The notes under the pieces: model-generated
Database searches by the model: none
What the model was told of the DNA's origin: nothing
What the model saw: only the letters and a program-made list of their open reading frames with translations
Position numbers and translations under genes: made by a program
Origin: Prevotella sp.
GTDB lineage: Bacteria; Bacteroidota; Bacteroidia; Bacteroidales; Bacteroidaceae
Direction: 5' to 3'
DNA length: 64,000 nucleotides
Assembly (NCBI GenBank): GCA_017965725.1
Contig: JAGCPK010000078.1
Coordinates: 18,420 to 82,419, forward strand
Shown here: piece after piece, positions 51,043 through 60,245 of the stretch
Position numbering within the stretch: the first letter of the stretch is position 1
How the letters are laid out: each line of letters opens with the position of its first letter

Positions 51043-52695
51043 ATGGAAACTTTCAGTAGTTTTAATGCATATATACAGCGGGCGATCGTGGAATACTGGG
51101 ATCAGGATGCGCTGACAGACTATCAGGGCATTACCCTCCAGTATCACGATGTAGCACGTAAGATTGAGAAACTCCACATCCTGTTTGAGAACAGCGACGT
51201 CAAACAGGGAGACAAGATAGCCATCTGCGGTAGAAATTCCGCCCACTGGGCAGTGGCTTTTCTCGCCACACTCACCTACGGAGCCGTTGCAGTGCCTATC
51301 CTGCATGAGTTCAACGGTGAACAGATCCAGAACATCGTCAACCACTCGGAATCGAAACTGCTCTTCATCGGCGACTATGCCGTGAAGACCATAGACCCTG
51401 AGAAGATGCCAGACTTAGAGGGCATCATCAACATCCCTGATTTCTCACTGATGATCTCCCATTCGGAGCGCCTCACATACGCGCGCGAACATTTAAATCT
51501 TATGTTCGGCAGTAAATACCCCATGGCTTTCCGTCGCGAACACGTGAAGTATCATCAGGACAAAGCAGACGAACTGTCACTCATCAACTACACCAGTGGT
51601 ACGACGGGCTTCTCCAAAGGTGTGATGCTACCCTATCGCGCCATCTGGGGAAACATCGAGTTTATCATCAGTCGTCTGGGTAAGAAGATACATCCCGGCG
51701 ACAACCTGCTGAGCATCTTGCCGATGGCCCACATGTACGGTATGGCTGTAGAGTTCCTCTTCGCCTTCTGTCACGGGTGCCATCTGTTCTTCCTGACCCG
51801 TCTGCCGTCACCCGCCATCATCGCTCAGGCCTTTGCCGACACCAAGCCGGCACTCATCGTCACCGTCCCCCTCATCATTGAGAAGATCATCCGTAAGAAG
51901 GTGTTCCCGAAGGTGCAGGACAACCGCGTGAAATTGTTGCTGTCGATGCCTGTGGTCAGCAAGAAGGTGAAGGAACGTATCTGTCAGGAGGTCTATAATG
52001 CCTTTGGCGGCAATTTCTATGAGATTATCGTGGGCGGCGCCGCCCTGTCAAAAGAGGTCGAGGAGTTCCTGATGAGCATCAACTTCCCCATCACCGTGGG
52101 CTACGGCACCACCGAGTGCGCCCCGCTCATCTCCTATTGTGACCACAAGGAGTTCGTGGCAGGCTGTTGTGGAAAGCCCGTTGACCGTATGGAAGTGAAG
52201 ATCCTGTCCAGCGACCCGTATCATATCCCCGGCGAGATTGTCACGAAGGGCTGTAACGTGATGCTGGGTTACTATAAGAACGAAGAGGCCACCCGTCAGG
52301 CCATCGACGAAGAGGGCTGGTACCATACCGGCGACCTCGGTACGATGGATGATGAGAAGCACCTGTTCATCCGTGGACGCATCAAGAATATGCTTCTAGG
52401 GGCAAGCGGACAGAACATCTATCCTGAGGAAATCGAAGACAAACTCAATTCCATGCCGATGGTGGCAGAAAGCGTTATCGTACAGCGCGGCGACAAACTT
52501 ATCGCACTGGTATATCCTGACAAGGACGAGGTCGTCAGTTTCAGCAAGAACGAACTGACGGACATCATGGAGCAGAACCGCAACAACCTGAACAACTCGC
52601 TGCCTGCCTACAGTAGGATAGCAGCCATCGAACTGCACGACGAGGAGTTTGCCAAGACACCGAAGAAGAGTATTAAACGTTACCTATACAACTAA
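51043..52695 (+). CDS. AMP-forming acyl-CoA synthetase, copy 1
   Basis: 550 aa. ANL-superfamily adenylating enzyme: P-loop LINYTSGTTGFSKGVMLPYR, the A5 GYGTTECAPL, the A7 GWYHTGDLGTMD, A8 RGRIKNMLLGASGQNIYPEE and A10 KTPKKSIKRYLY with the catalytic Lys. No membrane helix. Resembles the long-chain fatty-acid CoA ligase branch, but acyl-ACP or other carboxylate use cannot be excluded. First of a tandem pair with copy 2 (12-bp gap), under the dyad-flanked promoter. Confidence 0.9.
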   Translation: METFSSFNAYIQRAIVEYWDQDALTDYQGITLQYHDVARKIEKLHILFENSDVKQGDKIAICGRNSAHWAVAFLATLTYGAVAVPILHEFNGEQIQNIVNHSESKLLFIGDYAVKTIDPEKMPDLEGIINIPDFSLMISHSERLTYAREHLNLMFGSKYPMAFRREHVKYHQDKADELSLINYTSGTTGFSKGVMLPYRAIWGNIEFIISRLGKKIHPGDNLLSILPMAHMYGMAVEFLFAFCHGCHLFFLTRLPSPAIIAQAFADTKPALIVTVPLIIEKIIRKKVFPKVQDNRVKLLLSMPVVSKKVKERICQEVYNAFGGNFYEIIVGGAALSKEVEEFLMSINFPITVGYGTTECAPLISYCDHKEFVAGCCGKPVDRMEVKILSSDPYHIPGEIVTKGCNVMLGYYKNEEATRQAIDEEGWYHTGDLGTMDDEKHLFIRGRIKNMLLGASGQNIYPEEIEDKLNSMPMVAESVIVQRGDKLIALVYPDKDEVVSFSKNELTDIMEQNRNNLNNSLPAYSRIAAIELHDEEFAKTPKKSIKRYLYN

Positions 52696-52707
52696 ATAAA
52701 AGCCGAT

Positions 52708-54375
52708 ATGTATAACCAAGAAATACCGTGTTTTAATGCGCTGATCCAGAAGAGCATTATCGAGAATTGGGATCGCGATGCGCTGACCGACTTCAAGGGG
52801 CAGACCTTGCAGTTCCACGATGTGGCGCGTAAGATAGAGAAACTGCATATCCTGTTTGAGAATAGCGGTATCGTGAAGGGCGACAAGATAGCCCTCTGTG
52901 GACGCAACTCCAGCCAGTGGGCGGTGGCCTTCCTCGCTACGCTGACCTACGGCGCCGTAGCCGTTCCCATCCTGCACGAGTTCAATGCAGAGCAGATCCA
53001 TAACATCGTCAACCACTCCGAGTCGCGCCTGCTCTTCGTAGGCGACCATGTGGCAACAATCATTGATCCGCAGCAGATGCCGAAACTGGAGGGTATCATC
53101 AACAATCCTGACTACTCTCTGATGGTGAGTCGTACCGACAAACTCACCTACGCCCGCGAACACCTGAATGAACTCTATGGTAAGAAGTTCCCCAAATACT
53201 TCCGCAAGGAACACGTGAACTATTACAAGGAGGAGAGTCCCGAGGAACTGGCCCTCATCAACTATACCAGTGGTACCACAGGTTTCTCGAAGGGTGTCAT
53301 GCTACCCTACCGCGCTATCTGGTCAAACTACGACTTCGCAGAACATGTGCTCGGCAAGATTATCAAGAACGGTGACCGTATCATCTCCATGCTCCCGATG
53401 GCTCACATGTACGGTATGTCGTTTGAATTCATCTTCGAATTCCTGCACGGTTGTCATGTCTATTACCTGAACCGCGTGCCCTCGCCTGCCATCATTGCAC
53501 AGGCACTTGCAGATATCAAGCCCGTCATTGTCATTGCCGTTCCCCTCATCATCGAGAAGATCATCCGCAAGAAGGTGTTCCCGAAGATCCAGAACAACCG
53601 CATGCGTCTGCTCCTGCAGATGCCGGTAATCAGCAAGAAGGTGCGTGAGATGATTTGCAAGGAAGTACTGAAGGCCTTTGGCGGAGAGATGTACGAGGTT
53701 ATCATCGGTGGCGCTGCCCTCAACCAAGAGGTGGAGCATTTCCTGAAACGCATCGAGTTCCCCTATACGGTGGGCTACGGTGCGACGGAGTGTGCACCTA
53801 TCATCGGATATGAGGACTGGCACCATTTCGCCCCGGGTTCCTGCGGAAAGGCAGCCTACCACATGGAGGTAAAGATCGACTCTCGCGACCCGCGGCACAT
53901 TCCCGGTGAGATCCTTACACGCGGTCTGAACGTGATGCTTGGCTACTATAAGAATCCTGAGGCCACAGCAGAAACCATCGACCGCGATGGCTGGTATCAT
54001 ACCGGTGACCTCGGTACGATGGATGCTGAAGGTAACATCTATATCAACGGACGTTCGAAGAACATGCTCCTCGGTCCCAACGGACAGAACATCTATCCTG
54101 AGGAAATCGAGGATAAACTCAACTCCATGACGATGGTTGTAGAAAGTATCGTCGTACAGCGCGACACGAAACTCGTAGCCATTGTCTATCCCGACTATGA
54201 GGAAGCCAAGAACATGAAGTTCTCCGCTGACGACATCCGCAATATCATGGAGCAGAACCGCAATGGTCTGAACGAGATGCTGCCCGCTTACGAGAAAATC
54301 ACTGAGATCGAGATCCGCGAGGAAGAGTTTGAAAAGACGCCCAAACGCTCCATCAAGCGCTACCTCTACAAATAA
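52708..54375 (+). CDS. AMP-forming acyl-CoA synthetase, copy 2
   Basis: 555 aa. Close paralogue of the upstream gene along its whole length, with all core motifs (LINYTSGTTGFSKGVMLPYR, GYGATECAPI, GWYHTGDLGTMD, RSKNMLLGPNGQNIYPEE and KTPKRSIKRYLYK). Differences concentrate in the middle and in the C-terminal subdomain (KNMKFSADDIRNIMEQN against VVSFSKNELTDIMEQN). This is an old duplication, not a recent copy. The gene ends 6 bp from the convergent PAP2 phosphatase gene with no room for a separate terminator. Confidence 0.9.
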   Translation: MYNQEIPCFNALIQKSIIENWDRDALTDFKGQTLQFHDVARKIEKLHILFENSGIVKGDKIALCGRNSSQWAVAFLATLTYGAVAVPILHEFNAEQIHNIVNHSESRLLFVGDHVATIIDPQQMPKLEGIINNPDYSLMVSRTDKLTYAREHLNELYGKKFPKYFRKEHVNYYKEESPEELALINYTSGTTGFSKGVMLPYRAIWSNYDFAEHVLGKIIKNGDRIISMLPMAHMYGMSFEFIFEFLHGCHVYYLNRVPSPAIIAQALADIKPVIVIAVPLIIEKIIRKKVFPKIQNNRMRLLLQMPVISKKVREMICKEVLKAFGGEMYEVIIGGAALNQEVEHFLKRIEFPYTVGYGATECAPIIGYEDWHHFAPGSCGKAAYHMEVKIDSRDPRHIPGEILTRGLNVMLGYYKNPEATAETIDRDGWYHTGDLGTMDAEGNIYINGRSKNMLLGPNGQNIYPEEIEDKLNSMTMVVESIVVQRDTKLVAIVYPDYEEAKNMKFSADDIRNIMEQNRNGLNEMLPAYEKITEIEIREEEFEKTPKRSIKRYLYK

Positions 54376-54381
54376 ATTCCG

Positions 54382-55188
54382 CTACTTAGCGTCTTTCTTT
54401 GCCTGGGCTTCCTCCTTGGCACGTTTCTCTATGGCTTTCCTGTAAGCCTTCTGTTCTTCGTTGGTGGCAAGCCCCATCTTGATACGGAACTCCTGACACG
54501 CCAGTTGCATCTGCTCCTGGAAACGTTTGTTGGTGTGCATACGAGCATATACGGCAGCAGCGGCCAATCGTCCTGCATCCACATCGCTCTGCCAATGGGC
54601 ACCCACAATCACGCGACTTTCACCATACATCATCCCACGTTTCAGGATCGTGTCAGCCTGCTCGGGATTGATCTCTGAAAGCAACAGAGCAGAACACCAG
54701 CCGAGGATGGTGTGACCTGAAGGATAGGAGAAGTTTCTGCGCAACTCCGGTTCGAACTGTGGCGTTGCCGTATGTTCGTGGAAGCGCATGAACGGACGAA
54801 TCCGTTTATAATAATACTTAGGAAAACCACTGATATTCTCGCACGTCGCCTTTGCATCACGGAGCAACCTATAAATCTCGGGGGTTTCTTCCTCAGACAT
54901 CTGCAGACCTAAAGGCTCACTGAACTCCTGCATGATACATTCGAGGCTATAAACGGCATCACGTATGGCAATCTCGGTACGTTCCTTGTCCTTCAAACGC
55001 ATCTCCTTGCCCCACATATACTGCATGATATCGTAGGCGAAAGCCGCTCCGACGGTATCGGGGGGAGCCGGACACCACTTCAGCATGTTGGGCAACTCCC
55101 TGAATGAGAAATAGGGTTCAGGTTTACTCTGTGCCGAGGCACACAAGGCTGTCATCATCAGCACAGCCATCATCATGTATTTTTTCAT
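54382..55188 (-). CDS. PAP2-family acid phosphatase (class A type), secreted
   Basis: 268 aa. Signal peptide (1-19, CASAQ). The PAP2 vanadium-haloperoxidase signature is complete: KYYYKRIRP (KxxxxxxRP), SYPSGHT and SRVIVGAHWQSDVDAG (SRxxxxxHxxxD). Without membrane helices this matches the class A non-specific acid phosphatases of the periplasm (PhoN-like). A Lys/Glu-rich C-terminal helix (about 225-268) extends past the core. Last gene of the MORN-yhcH-glgB operon. Confidence 0.9.
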   Translation of the reverse strand: MKKYMMMAVLMMTALCASAQSKPEPYFSFRELPNMLKWCPAPPDTVGAAFAYDIMQYMWGKEMRLKDKERTEIAIRDAVYSLECIMQEFSEPLGLQMSEEETPEIYRLLRDAKATCENISGFPKYYYKRIRPFMRFHEHTATPQFEPELRRNFSYPSGHTILGWCSALLLSEINPEQADTILKRGMMYGESRVIVGAHWQSDVDAGRLAAAAVYARMHTNKRFQEQMQLACQEFRIKMGLATNEEQKAYRKAIEKRAKEEAQAKKDAK

Positions 55189-55215
55189 AAGTCTGTTTAT
55201 ATGAGTTTTTGAATA

Positions 55216-56388
55216 CTAAAAATCGTACTCGTAGTAGTACCAGTAGGTGCCACGGTAGTGCTCTTCCACCTTTCCTTTGCGCTCCGTGGGGTCTGGATAC
55301 TGAGCCTCCAGTTCCTGCAGGTTCTTCCAATCCTCATCCATCACGTTGTTGTGATAGACCATCACAGGCTTGGATCGAAGATGAGTATATAGGGTCATCG
55401 CCTCGCGATAGTGCTTTGGCAGATGGTCGATGTCCAGCGTGTCCCCTTCCGTATAGTGCTGACGCAGGGCATCTACGAAATCATCGATACGCCTGTCGAT
55501 CAGCAATCCGCAGAGTTGATAGTCAGCTATGCGTTTGTCATCAATAGAATCACGTCGTTGCATCAGTTCCAGATAACGGGTGGTTGTCATCTCTCCCTTC
55601 GGACGCGCTCCCAAGAACTTATACAGGCTATCCACAGGGTACATCGAGAAATGTGACTGTCCCTCAACGGGGAGCATCGTGCTACTGTTGCCCGCCACAG
55701 GATACTCGAACAAGTGTTCTGCCATCTCACCCGTCCTGGAAAGGGCATACATCCGGATCATCTGCAGGTCGGCGTCAGTCTCTAGCGACTTACAGCCCTG
55801 TTTCAGTGCTCGCTGGTAGTCGCCATTGAGTAGCGCAGCCTCAGCCCTCATCCTGTAATGAAAGACCGCATTGGTGTTACCAATAGACACCACACCGATT
55901 ATCATCAGACACATCATGAGCATGTTGATCCACATGGCTCGGGAGAAGAGTCCTACCGACTCGGAGTCAGGCTCCACATCACGCAAGGCACGGGCGAACA
56001 ACGCTAACAACAGCCAGAGAATGATGATCAACGGAAGAACCCACCACCATGCACCCATCGAGAAATGATGGTCGATATTGCAACTCACGTCTGTAATGAC
56101 AGCCAGTACCAACATGGGAAGCAGATAGGTCAGCGCATGACTCCGTTTGCGCAGGCGCAAGAAGAAATAGACCAGTAACTGAAGCAACTGGAGTGCCAGC
56201 GTGATAATCAAGGCTCCTACGAAAGGTTTGTAATGGGTCATACCCTTGCTAAGCACATGCTGCGCCACTGCAAGGATGTCTGCCTGAAAGAAATATAGGT
56301 AACAGAACGAAAACACAAAAAAAACAATAGCACACATCAGTCGGATGCTGACGGTGCTACTGTTACGGTTTGGATGATTATAATTCAT
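55216..56388 (-). CDS. Unknown multi-helix membrane protein
   Basis: 390 aa. Five membrane helices in the first 190 residues (MCAIVFFVFSFCYLYFF, FVGALIITLALQLLQLLVYF, LTYLLPMLVLAVITDV, WWWVLPLIIILWLLLALFA and MWINMLMMCLMIIGVVSIG), then a soluble C-terminal half (about 200-390) with TPR-like features (RMRAEAALLNGDYQRALKQG). Ends in an aromatic cluster WYYYEYDF. I do not recognise a family. Its ATG is the last triplet of an ATTGAAC-type spacer after glgB. Confidence 0.75.
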   Translation of the reverse strand: MNYNHPNRNSSTVSIRLMCAIVFFVFSFCYLYFFQADILAVAQHVLSKGMTHYKPFVGALIITLALQLLQLLVYFFLRLRKRSHALTYLLPMLVLAVITDVSCNIDHHFSMGAWWWVLPLIIILWLLLALFARALRDVEPDSESVGLFSRAMWINMLMMCLMIIGVVSIGNTNAVFHYRMRAEAALLNGDYQRALKQGCKSLETDADLQMIRMYALSRTGEMAEHLFEYPVAGNSSTMLPVEGQSHFSMYPVDSLYKFLGARPKGEMTTTRYLELMQRRDSIDDKRIADYQLCGLLIDRRIDDFVDALRQHYTEGDTLDIDHLPKHYREAMTLYTHLRSKPVMVYHNNVMDEDWKNLQELEAQYPDPTERKGKVEEHYRGTYWYYYEYDF

Positions 56389-56418
56389 TGAACAATGACC
56401 ATTGAAGATTGAACATTA
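56386..56418. repeat. 7-bp tandem repeat from glgB stop to the next start codon
   Basis: Plus strand: ATTGAAC, AATGACC, ATTGAAG, ATTGAAC (56387-56414). On the coding strand it begins at the glgB stop (56418-56416) and ends with the ATG at 56388-56386. It matches 25 of 28 bases of the element at 49649-49676. Confidence 0.92.
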
Positions 56419-58497
56419 GTTCTTCTTCAGTACGACAGCAGAACGGGCGGGGATGTAGAGTTTCAGCCACTCCTTCTTGTCCTGCACGTAGAGCGGATCG
56501 TAATTAGTGAAGTGCGTCACACTATCATCGGCAAAGCCATTGCCGCCAAAGTCCTTCGAGTCGGTGTTGAGCACCACATCATAAGAACCAGTAGGCACGA
56601 GGAAACCATAGTCAGTGTAACTGCGCGTCGGCGAGAAATTAAACACAAACACGAGGTCGCCCCGCATGAAACACAGCACCTGGTCACCATCATCGTGCCA
56701 GATCTCCACCACGGGCTTGTCCTGGAAGTTGCGTACGCTCTTAATCACCTTCAGCATCTCTCTGTCGAAATCACCTAACCAATGGTAGCAAAGATCCTTG
56801 TTATCTACGAGGTTCCACTGACGACGGGCATACTTGTAGCTCCAGCCATTCCCCTCACGCGGGAAGTCAATCCACTCGGGATGTCCGAACTCATTACCCA
56901 TGAAGTTGAGGTAGCCACCGTTGATAGCCGCAGCCGTGACAAGACGGATCATCTTATGCAGGGCGATACCACGCTGGGCCATGTCGTTGACATCCTTCTT
57001 GGCAAAGTGCCAGTACATATCAGCGTCGATGAGGCGGAAGATGATGGTCTTGTCACCCACCAGTGCCTGGTCGTGACTCTCGCAATAGGAGATGGTCTTC
57101 TCGTCAGGACGACGGTTCTTGACCTCCCAGAAGATAGAGCACACGTTGATATCCTCGTCGCGCACCTCCTTGATGGTCTTGATCCAATAGTCGGGGATGT
57201 TCATAGCCATACGGTAGTCGAAGCCATAGCCACCGTCCTCAAACTTCGCTGCAAGTCCGGGCATACCAGAAACCTCTTCAGCGATGGTGATAGCATTCGG
57301 ATTCACCTCGTGAATGAGTTTATTAGCGAGAGTGAGGTAGCAGATAGCGTTGTCGTCCTCGTGACCATTGAAGTAGTCACCATAACCTCCGAAAGCCTCA
57401 CCAAGACCGTGAGAGTAATACAGCATCGAGGTGACACCGTCGAAGCGGAAACCGTCGAACTTATACTCTTCGAGCCAGTACTTACAGTTGGAGAGCAGGA
57501 AGTGCAACACGTCGTCCTTGCCGTAGTCGAAGCAGAGCGAATCCCAGGCGGGATGTTCATGGCGGTCACCGGGATAGAAGAACTGGTTCGGATCACCAGC
57601 CAGATTGCCAAGACCCTCCACCTCGTTCTTCACGGCGTGGGAGTGGACGATATCCATGATCACAGCAATGCCATGTTTGTGAGCAGTGTCGATAAGTTCC
57701 TTCAGTTCCTCGGGTGTTCCAAAACGACTCGACGGTGCGAAGAAGGAAGACACATGATAACCGAAGGATCCATAGTAGGGATGTTCCTGGATGGCCATCA
57801 CCTGGATACAGTTGTAACCGTCTTTGATGACACGTGGCAGCACATTGTCCTTGAATTCAGTATATGTGCCAACCTTCTCAGCATCCTGTCCCATACCAAC
57901 GTGACACTCATAGATGAGTAGCGGATTCTTCTTAGGCTTGAAGTTCTTTTTCTGGAACTCATATTTCTTCTCAGGGTTCCACACCTGAGCAGAGAAAATC
58001 TTCGTATTATCATCCTGTACCACTCGACGACACCAGGCTGGAATACGCTCACCTTCTCCCCCATTCCACTTCACCTTCATCTTATAGAGTTGTCCGTGCT
58101 TCAGGGCTTTCTCCGAGAGTTTCAGTTCCCAGTTGCCTGTGCCTGCTATACGCTTGCAACGGTATTTCTCGTCTTCCTGCCAGTTGTTGAAATCGCCAAT
58201 CAGATAGATGTCTGTGGCATTGGGAGCCCATTCACGGAACACCCAGCCCTTGGCGAGTTTATGGAGTCCGAAGTAGAGATGACCCGACGCAAAATCTGAG
58301 AGGGTCTTCTTGCCATTCTTTGTCAGTTGGTTGATCTTCCACACAGCATGGTCATGCCGTCCACGGATGGCACCCTCAAAGGGTTCCAGCCAACTGTCGT
58401 TACGCACCAGTCCTATATGCTGGGGCTCTGTTTGGTTCACGATTTTCGCTGCCTTCTTGGCTGCAGGTTTCTTAGTAGTAACTTTCTTTGTTGCCAT
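56416..58497 (-). CDS. glgB: 1,4-alpha-glucan branching enzyme
   Basis: 693 aa. A basic Lys/Ala-rich N-terminal tail (1-20), CBM48 domain (about 45-150), GH13 barrel and a C-terminal beta domain. Catalytic residues: nucleophile Asp353 (FRFDGVTSM), acid/base Glu407 (TIAEEVSGMP) and Asp476 (ESHDQALVGD). The pattern GVTSMLYYSHG is the eukaryote-like GH13 subfamily 8 type common in Bacteroidetes. It makes alpha-1,6 branches in glycogen. Lies between yhcH and the unknown membrane protein gene. Confidence 0.96.
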   Translation of the reverse strand: MATKKVTTKKPAAKKAAKIVNQTEPQHIGLVRNDSWLEPFEGAIRGRHDHAVWKINQLTKNGKKTLSDFASGHLYFGLHKLAKGWVFREWAPNATDIYLIGDFNNWQEDEKYRCKRIAGTGNWELKLSEKALKHGQLYKMKVKWNGGEGERIPAWCRRVVQDDNTKIFSAQVWNPEKKYEFQKKNFKPKKNPLLIYECHVGMGQDAEKVGTYTEFKDNVLPRVIKDGYNCIQVMAIQEHPYYGSFGYHVSSFFAPSSRFGTPEELKELIDTAHKHGIAVIMDIVHSHAVKNEVEGLGNLAGDPNQFFYPGDRHEHPAWDSLCFDYGKDDVLHFLLSNCKYWLEEYKFDGFRFDGVTSMLYYSHGLGEAFGGYGDYFNGHEDDNAICYLTLANKLIHEVNPNAITIAEEVSGMPGLAAKFEDGGYGFDYRMAMNIPDYWIKTIKEVRDEDINVCSIFWEVKNRRPDEKTISYCESHDQALVGDKTIIFRLIDADMYWHFAKKDVNDMAQRGIALHKMIRLVTAAAINGGYLNFMGNEFGHPEWIDFPREGNGWSYKYARRQWNLVDNKDLCYHWLGDFDREMLKVIKSVRNFQDKPVVEIWHDDGDQVLCFMRGDLVFVFNFSPTRSYTDYGFLVPTGSYDVVLNTDSKDFGGNGFADDSVTHFTNYDPLYVQDKKEWLKLYIPARSAVVLKKN

Positions 58498-58517
58498 AGT
58501 GTTATGCTGTCTTTAAT

Positions 58518-58967
58518 TCACTTAACCGATACTTTGAATATTGCCTTTTTGATTTCGGGCTCGTCGATAATACAGGGAGCATGACCGTCCTGTGGGAAGA
58601 AGATGACCATCATACCAGGCGTCAGCGTCACAAACTCCTTCGGTTTCACGCCTTCATAGATGGTCATATCCTTCTCTGCGTCATACGCTGCGTCGGGCAA
58701 ATCTTCCAACGGCGAGTAGCCATAGGTCTCCTCACACGAGATCGGAATCTGGATATCAATCATCTTCACATGCGACTCTACGAAACATGTTTCCTTCGTG
58801 CGCTGTTTTGCCACCTGAAGATTGACGAACACATCATCACCCTTGATGGGATACTTGTCCGAAACCATCGTCTGGAGGTCGTGATTCTTTAAAAACTCAA
58901 CCACGTCGGCGAAGCGTGGATTCAGTGCCACATACTTGCCGAGATTATCTATCGTATCAATAATCAT
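58518..58967 (-). CDS. YhcH/YjgK/YiaL-family protein
   Basis: 149 aa from the ATG at 58967 (MIIDTIDNLGKY). Cupin-like DUF386 fold: ESHVKMIDIQIPISCEETYG and the metal-binding region FFPQDGHAPC with His, and KKAIFKVSV at the end. The family is linked to sialic acid and sugar metabolism (YhcH, TabA). The substrate is not known. It sits between the MORN protein gene and glgB. Confidence 0.9.
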   Translation of the reverse strand: MIIDTIDNLGKYVALNPRFADVVEFLKNHDLQTMVSDKYPIKGDDVFVNLQVAKQRTKETCFVESHVKMIDIQIPISCEETYGYSPLEDLPDAAYDAEKDMTIYEGVKPKEFVTLTPGMMVIFFPQDGHAPCIIDEPEIKKAIFKVSVK

Positions 58968-58995
58968 TTGGATTTTGATGTTTAAGATTATATTC

Positions 58996-60120
58996 TTAGT
59001 TGTCCAACTGTCTGTGGCCACGGGTGTAGGTGCCTGAGGCGACGACCTTTCCGTTGCGGTCTTTCTCCACGAACTTCCCATCACGCACATCATCTACATA
59101 GGAGCCCTCAAAACGTTTGCCTTCCTTATCTTCCTCGATGGCGGCACCATTGCGCTTACCGTTCTTGAAGGTTCCCTTAAATTTCGAGCCGTCGGCATAG
59201 CGGGCGATGCCCTCACCTTCGATCTTACCGTTCTTGAACTGACCCTCAAACACATCACCAGCCTTGGTGGTGAGTTTGCCTTTACCGTTCATCTTGTCAG
59301 CCTTCCACATGCCTACATACTGGTCGCCGTTCTTCCACACCATCGTTCCCTGGCCTTGTTTGTCGCCTTCGAAAAACTGCCCTGTGTATTTGTCGCCGTT
59401 GGCATATTTCGAGATACCTGTACCCGTACGCTCGCCATCGACATAGTCGCCTTCATAGACATCGCCGTTCTGGAACTTATAAATACCACGTCCGTTCTGC
59501 ACGTCGTTGGCCCATTGTCCGATATACTGATCGCCGTCGGCATAGCGGAAAGTACCCTTGCCCGAGCGCATATTGTCAACCCATTGTCCATCGTACGACG
59601 AACCGTCGCCCCAGTCGTAGAAGCCGTTGCCATTCTTCTGGTCGTCCTTCCATTCACCTTTATAATAGGCACCATTGGCGAAGGTGTAGGTTCCCTTTCC
59701 CGAACGCTTGTCCATCTTCCACTCCCCGTCGTACTTATCACCGTTGAAGTAGTACATCACACCATGCCCGTGCTGGTAGTCACGGAACCACAGACCCTCA
59801 TAGCGGTTGTTATTCGAGAAATAATACACACCCTTGCCGTGCTGCTGGTCTTGGAACCACTCACCTTCATATTTCTCTCCGTCGAAGAAAGTGTAGATAC
59901 CATAGCCCTGACGCTTTCCTTTCACGTACTCGCCTTCGTAGGTGTTGCCGTTCTTATAGGTAGCCCTGCCCTTTCCGTTGGGCTTACCCTGTACCATCTC
60001 TCCCTGAAACTGTCCACCGTCTTTTGTCGTGGCGGAACCGAGGGTTATCTTTTGCGCTGACGCAGGGATGCAAAGCGCTTGTGTTATCAATAATGAAATG
60101 ATATATCTCTGTATGTTCAT
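58996..60120 (-). CDS. Secreted MORN-repeat protein
   Basis: 374 aa from the ATG at 60120 (MNIQRYII). Signal peptide (about 1-23, PASAQ). Residues about 35-360 are fourteen consecutive 23-residue MORN repeats of the type YEGEYVKGKRQGYGIYTF. The last two are degenerate. No other domain is present, so the whole mature protein is a beta-hairpin solenoid. MORN arrays bind membranes or proteins. The first gene of an operon that includes glgB, so a surface or glycan role is possible (inference). Promoter TACTTTTG at 60147-60154. Confidence 0.92.
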   Translation of the reverse strand: MNIQRYIISLLITQALCIPASAQKITLGSATTKDGGQFQGEMVQGKPNGKGRATYKNGNTYEGEYVKGKRQGYGIYTFFDGEKYEGEWFQDQQHGKGVYYFSNNNRYEGLWFRDYQHGHGVMYYFNGDKYDGEWKMDKRSGKGTYTFANGAYYKGEWKDDQKNGNGFYDWGDGSSYDGQWVDNMRSGKGTFRYADGDQYIGQWANDVQNGRGIYKFQNGDVYEGDYVDGERTGTGISKYANGDKYTGQFFEGDKQGQGTMVWKNGDQYVGMWKADKMNGKGKLTTKAGDVFEGQFKNGKIEGEGIARYADGSKFKGTFKNGKRNGAAIEEDKEGKRFEGSYVDDVRDGKFVEKDRNGKVVASGTYTRGHRQLDN

Positions 60121-60146
60121 TGTTGTCTTTATTTCAATTATCATTG

Positions 60147-60154
60147 CAAAAGTA
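60147..60154 (-). promoter_or_regulatory. -7 element for the MORN-yhcH-glgB operon
   Basis: TACTTTTG on the minus strand, 26 bp before the ATG at 60120. Confidence 0.65.
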
Positions 60155-60207
60155 GTAAAAAGATACGAGACTCACAAATTCTTATTAAAACTATTCGGCA
60201 AATATTC

Positions 60208-60237
60208 TTTGTTTTACATATTTTTTCATTAACTTTG
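60208..60237 (+). promoter_or_regulatory. Promoter of kdsB
   Basis: TTTG (60208-60211), an 18-bp spacer and TAACTTTG (60230-60237). Only 8 bp separate it from the ATG at 60246, so the leader is extremely short or absent. Confidence 0.72.
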
Positions 60238-60245
60238 CAACCGTT

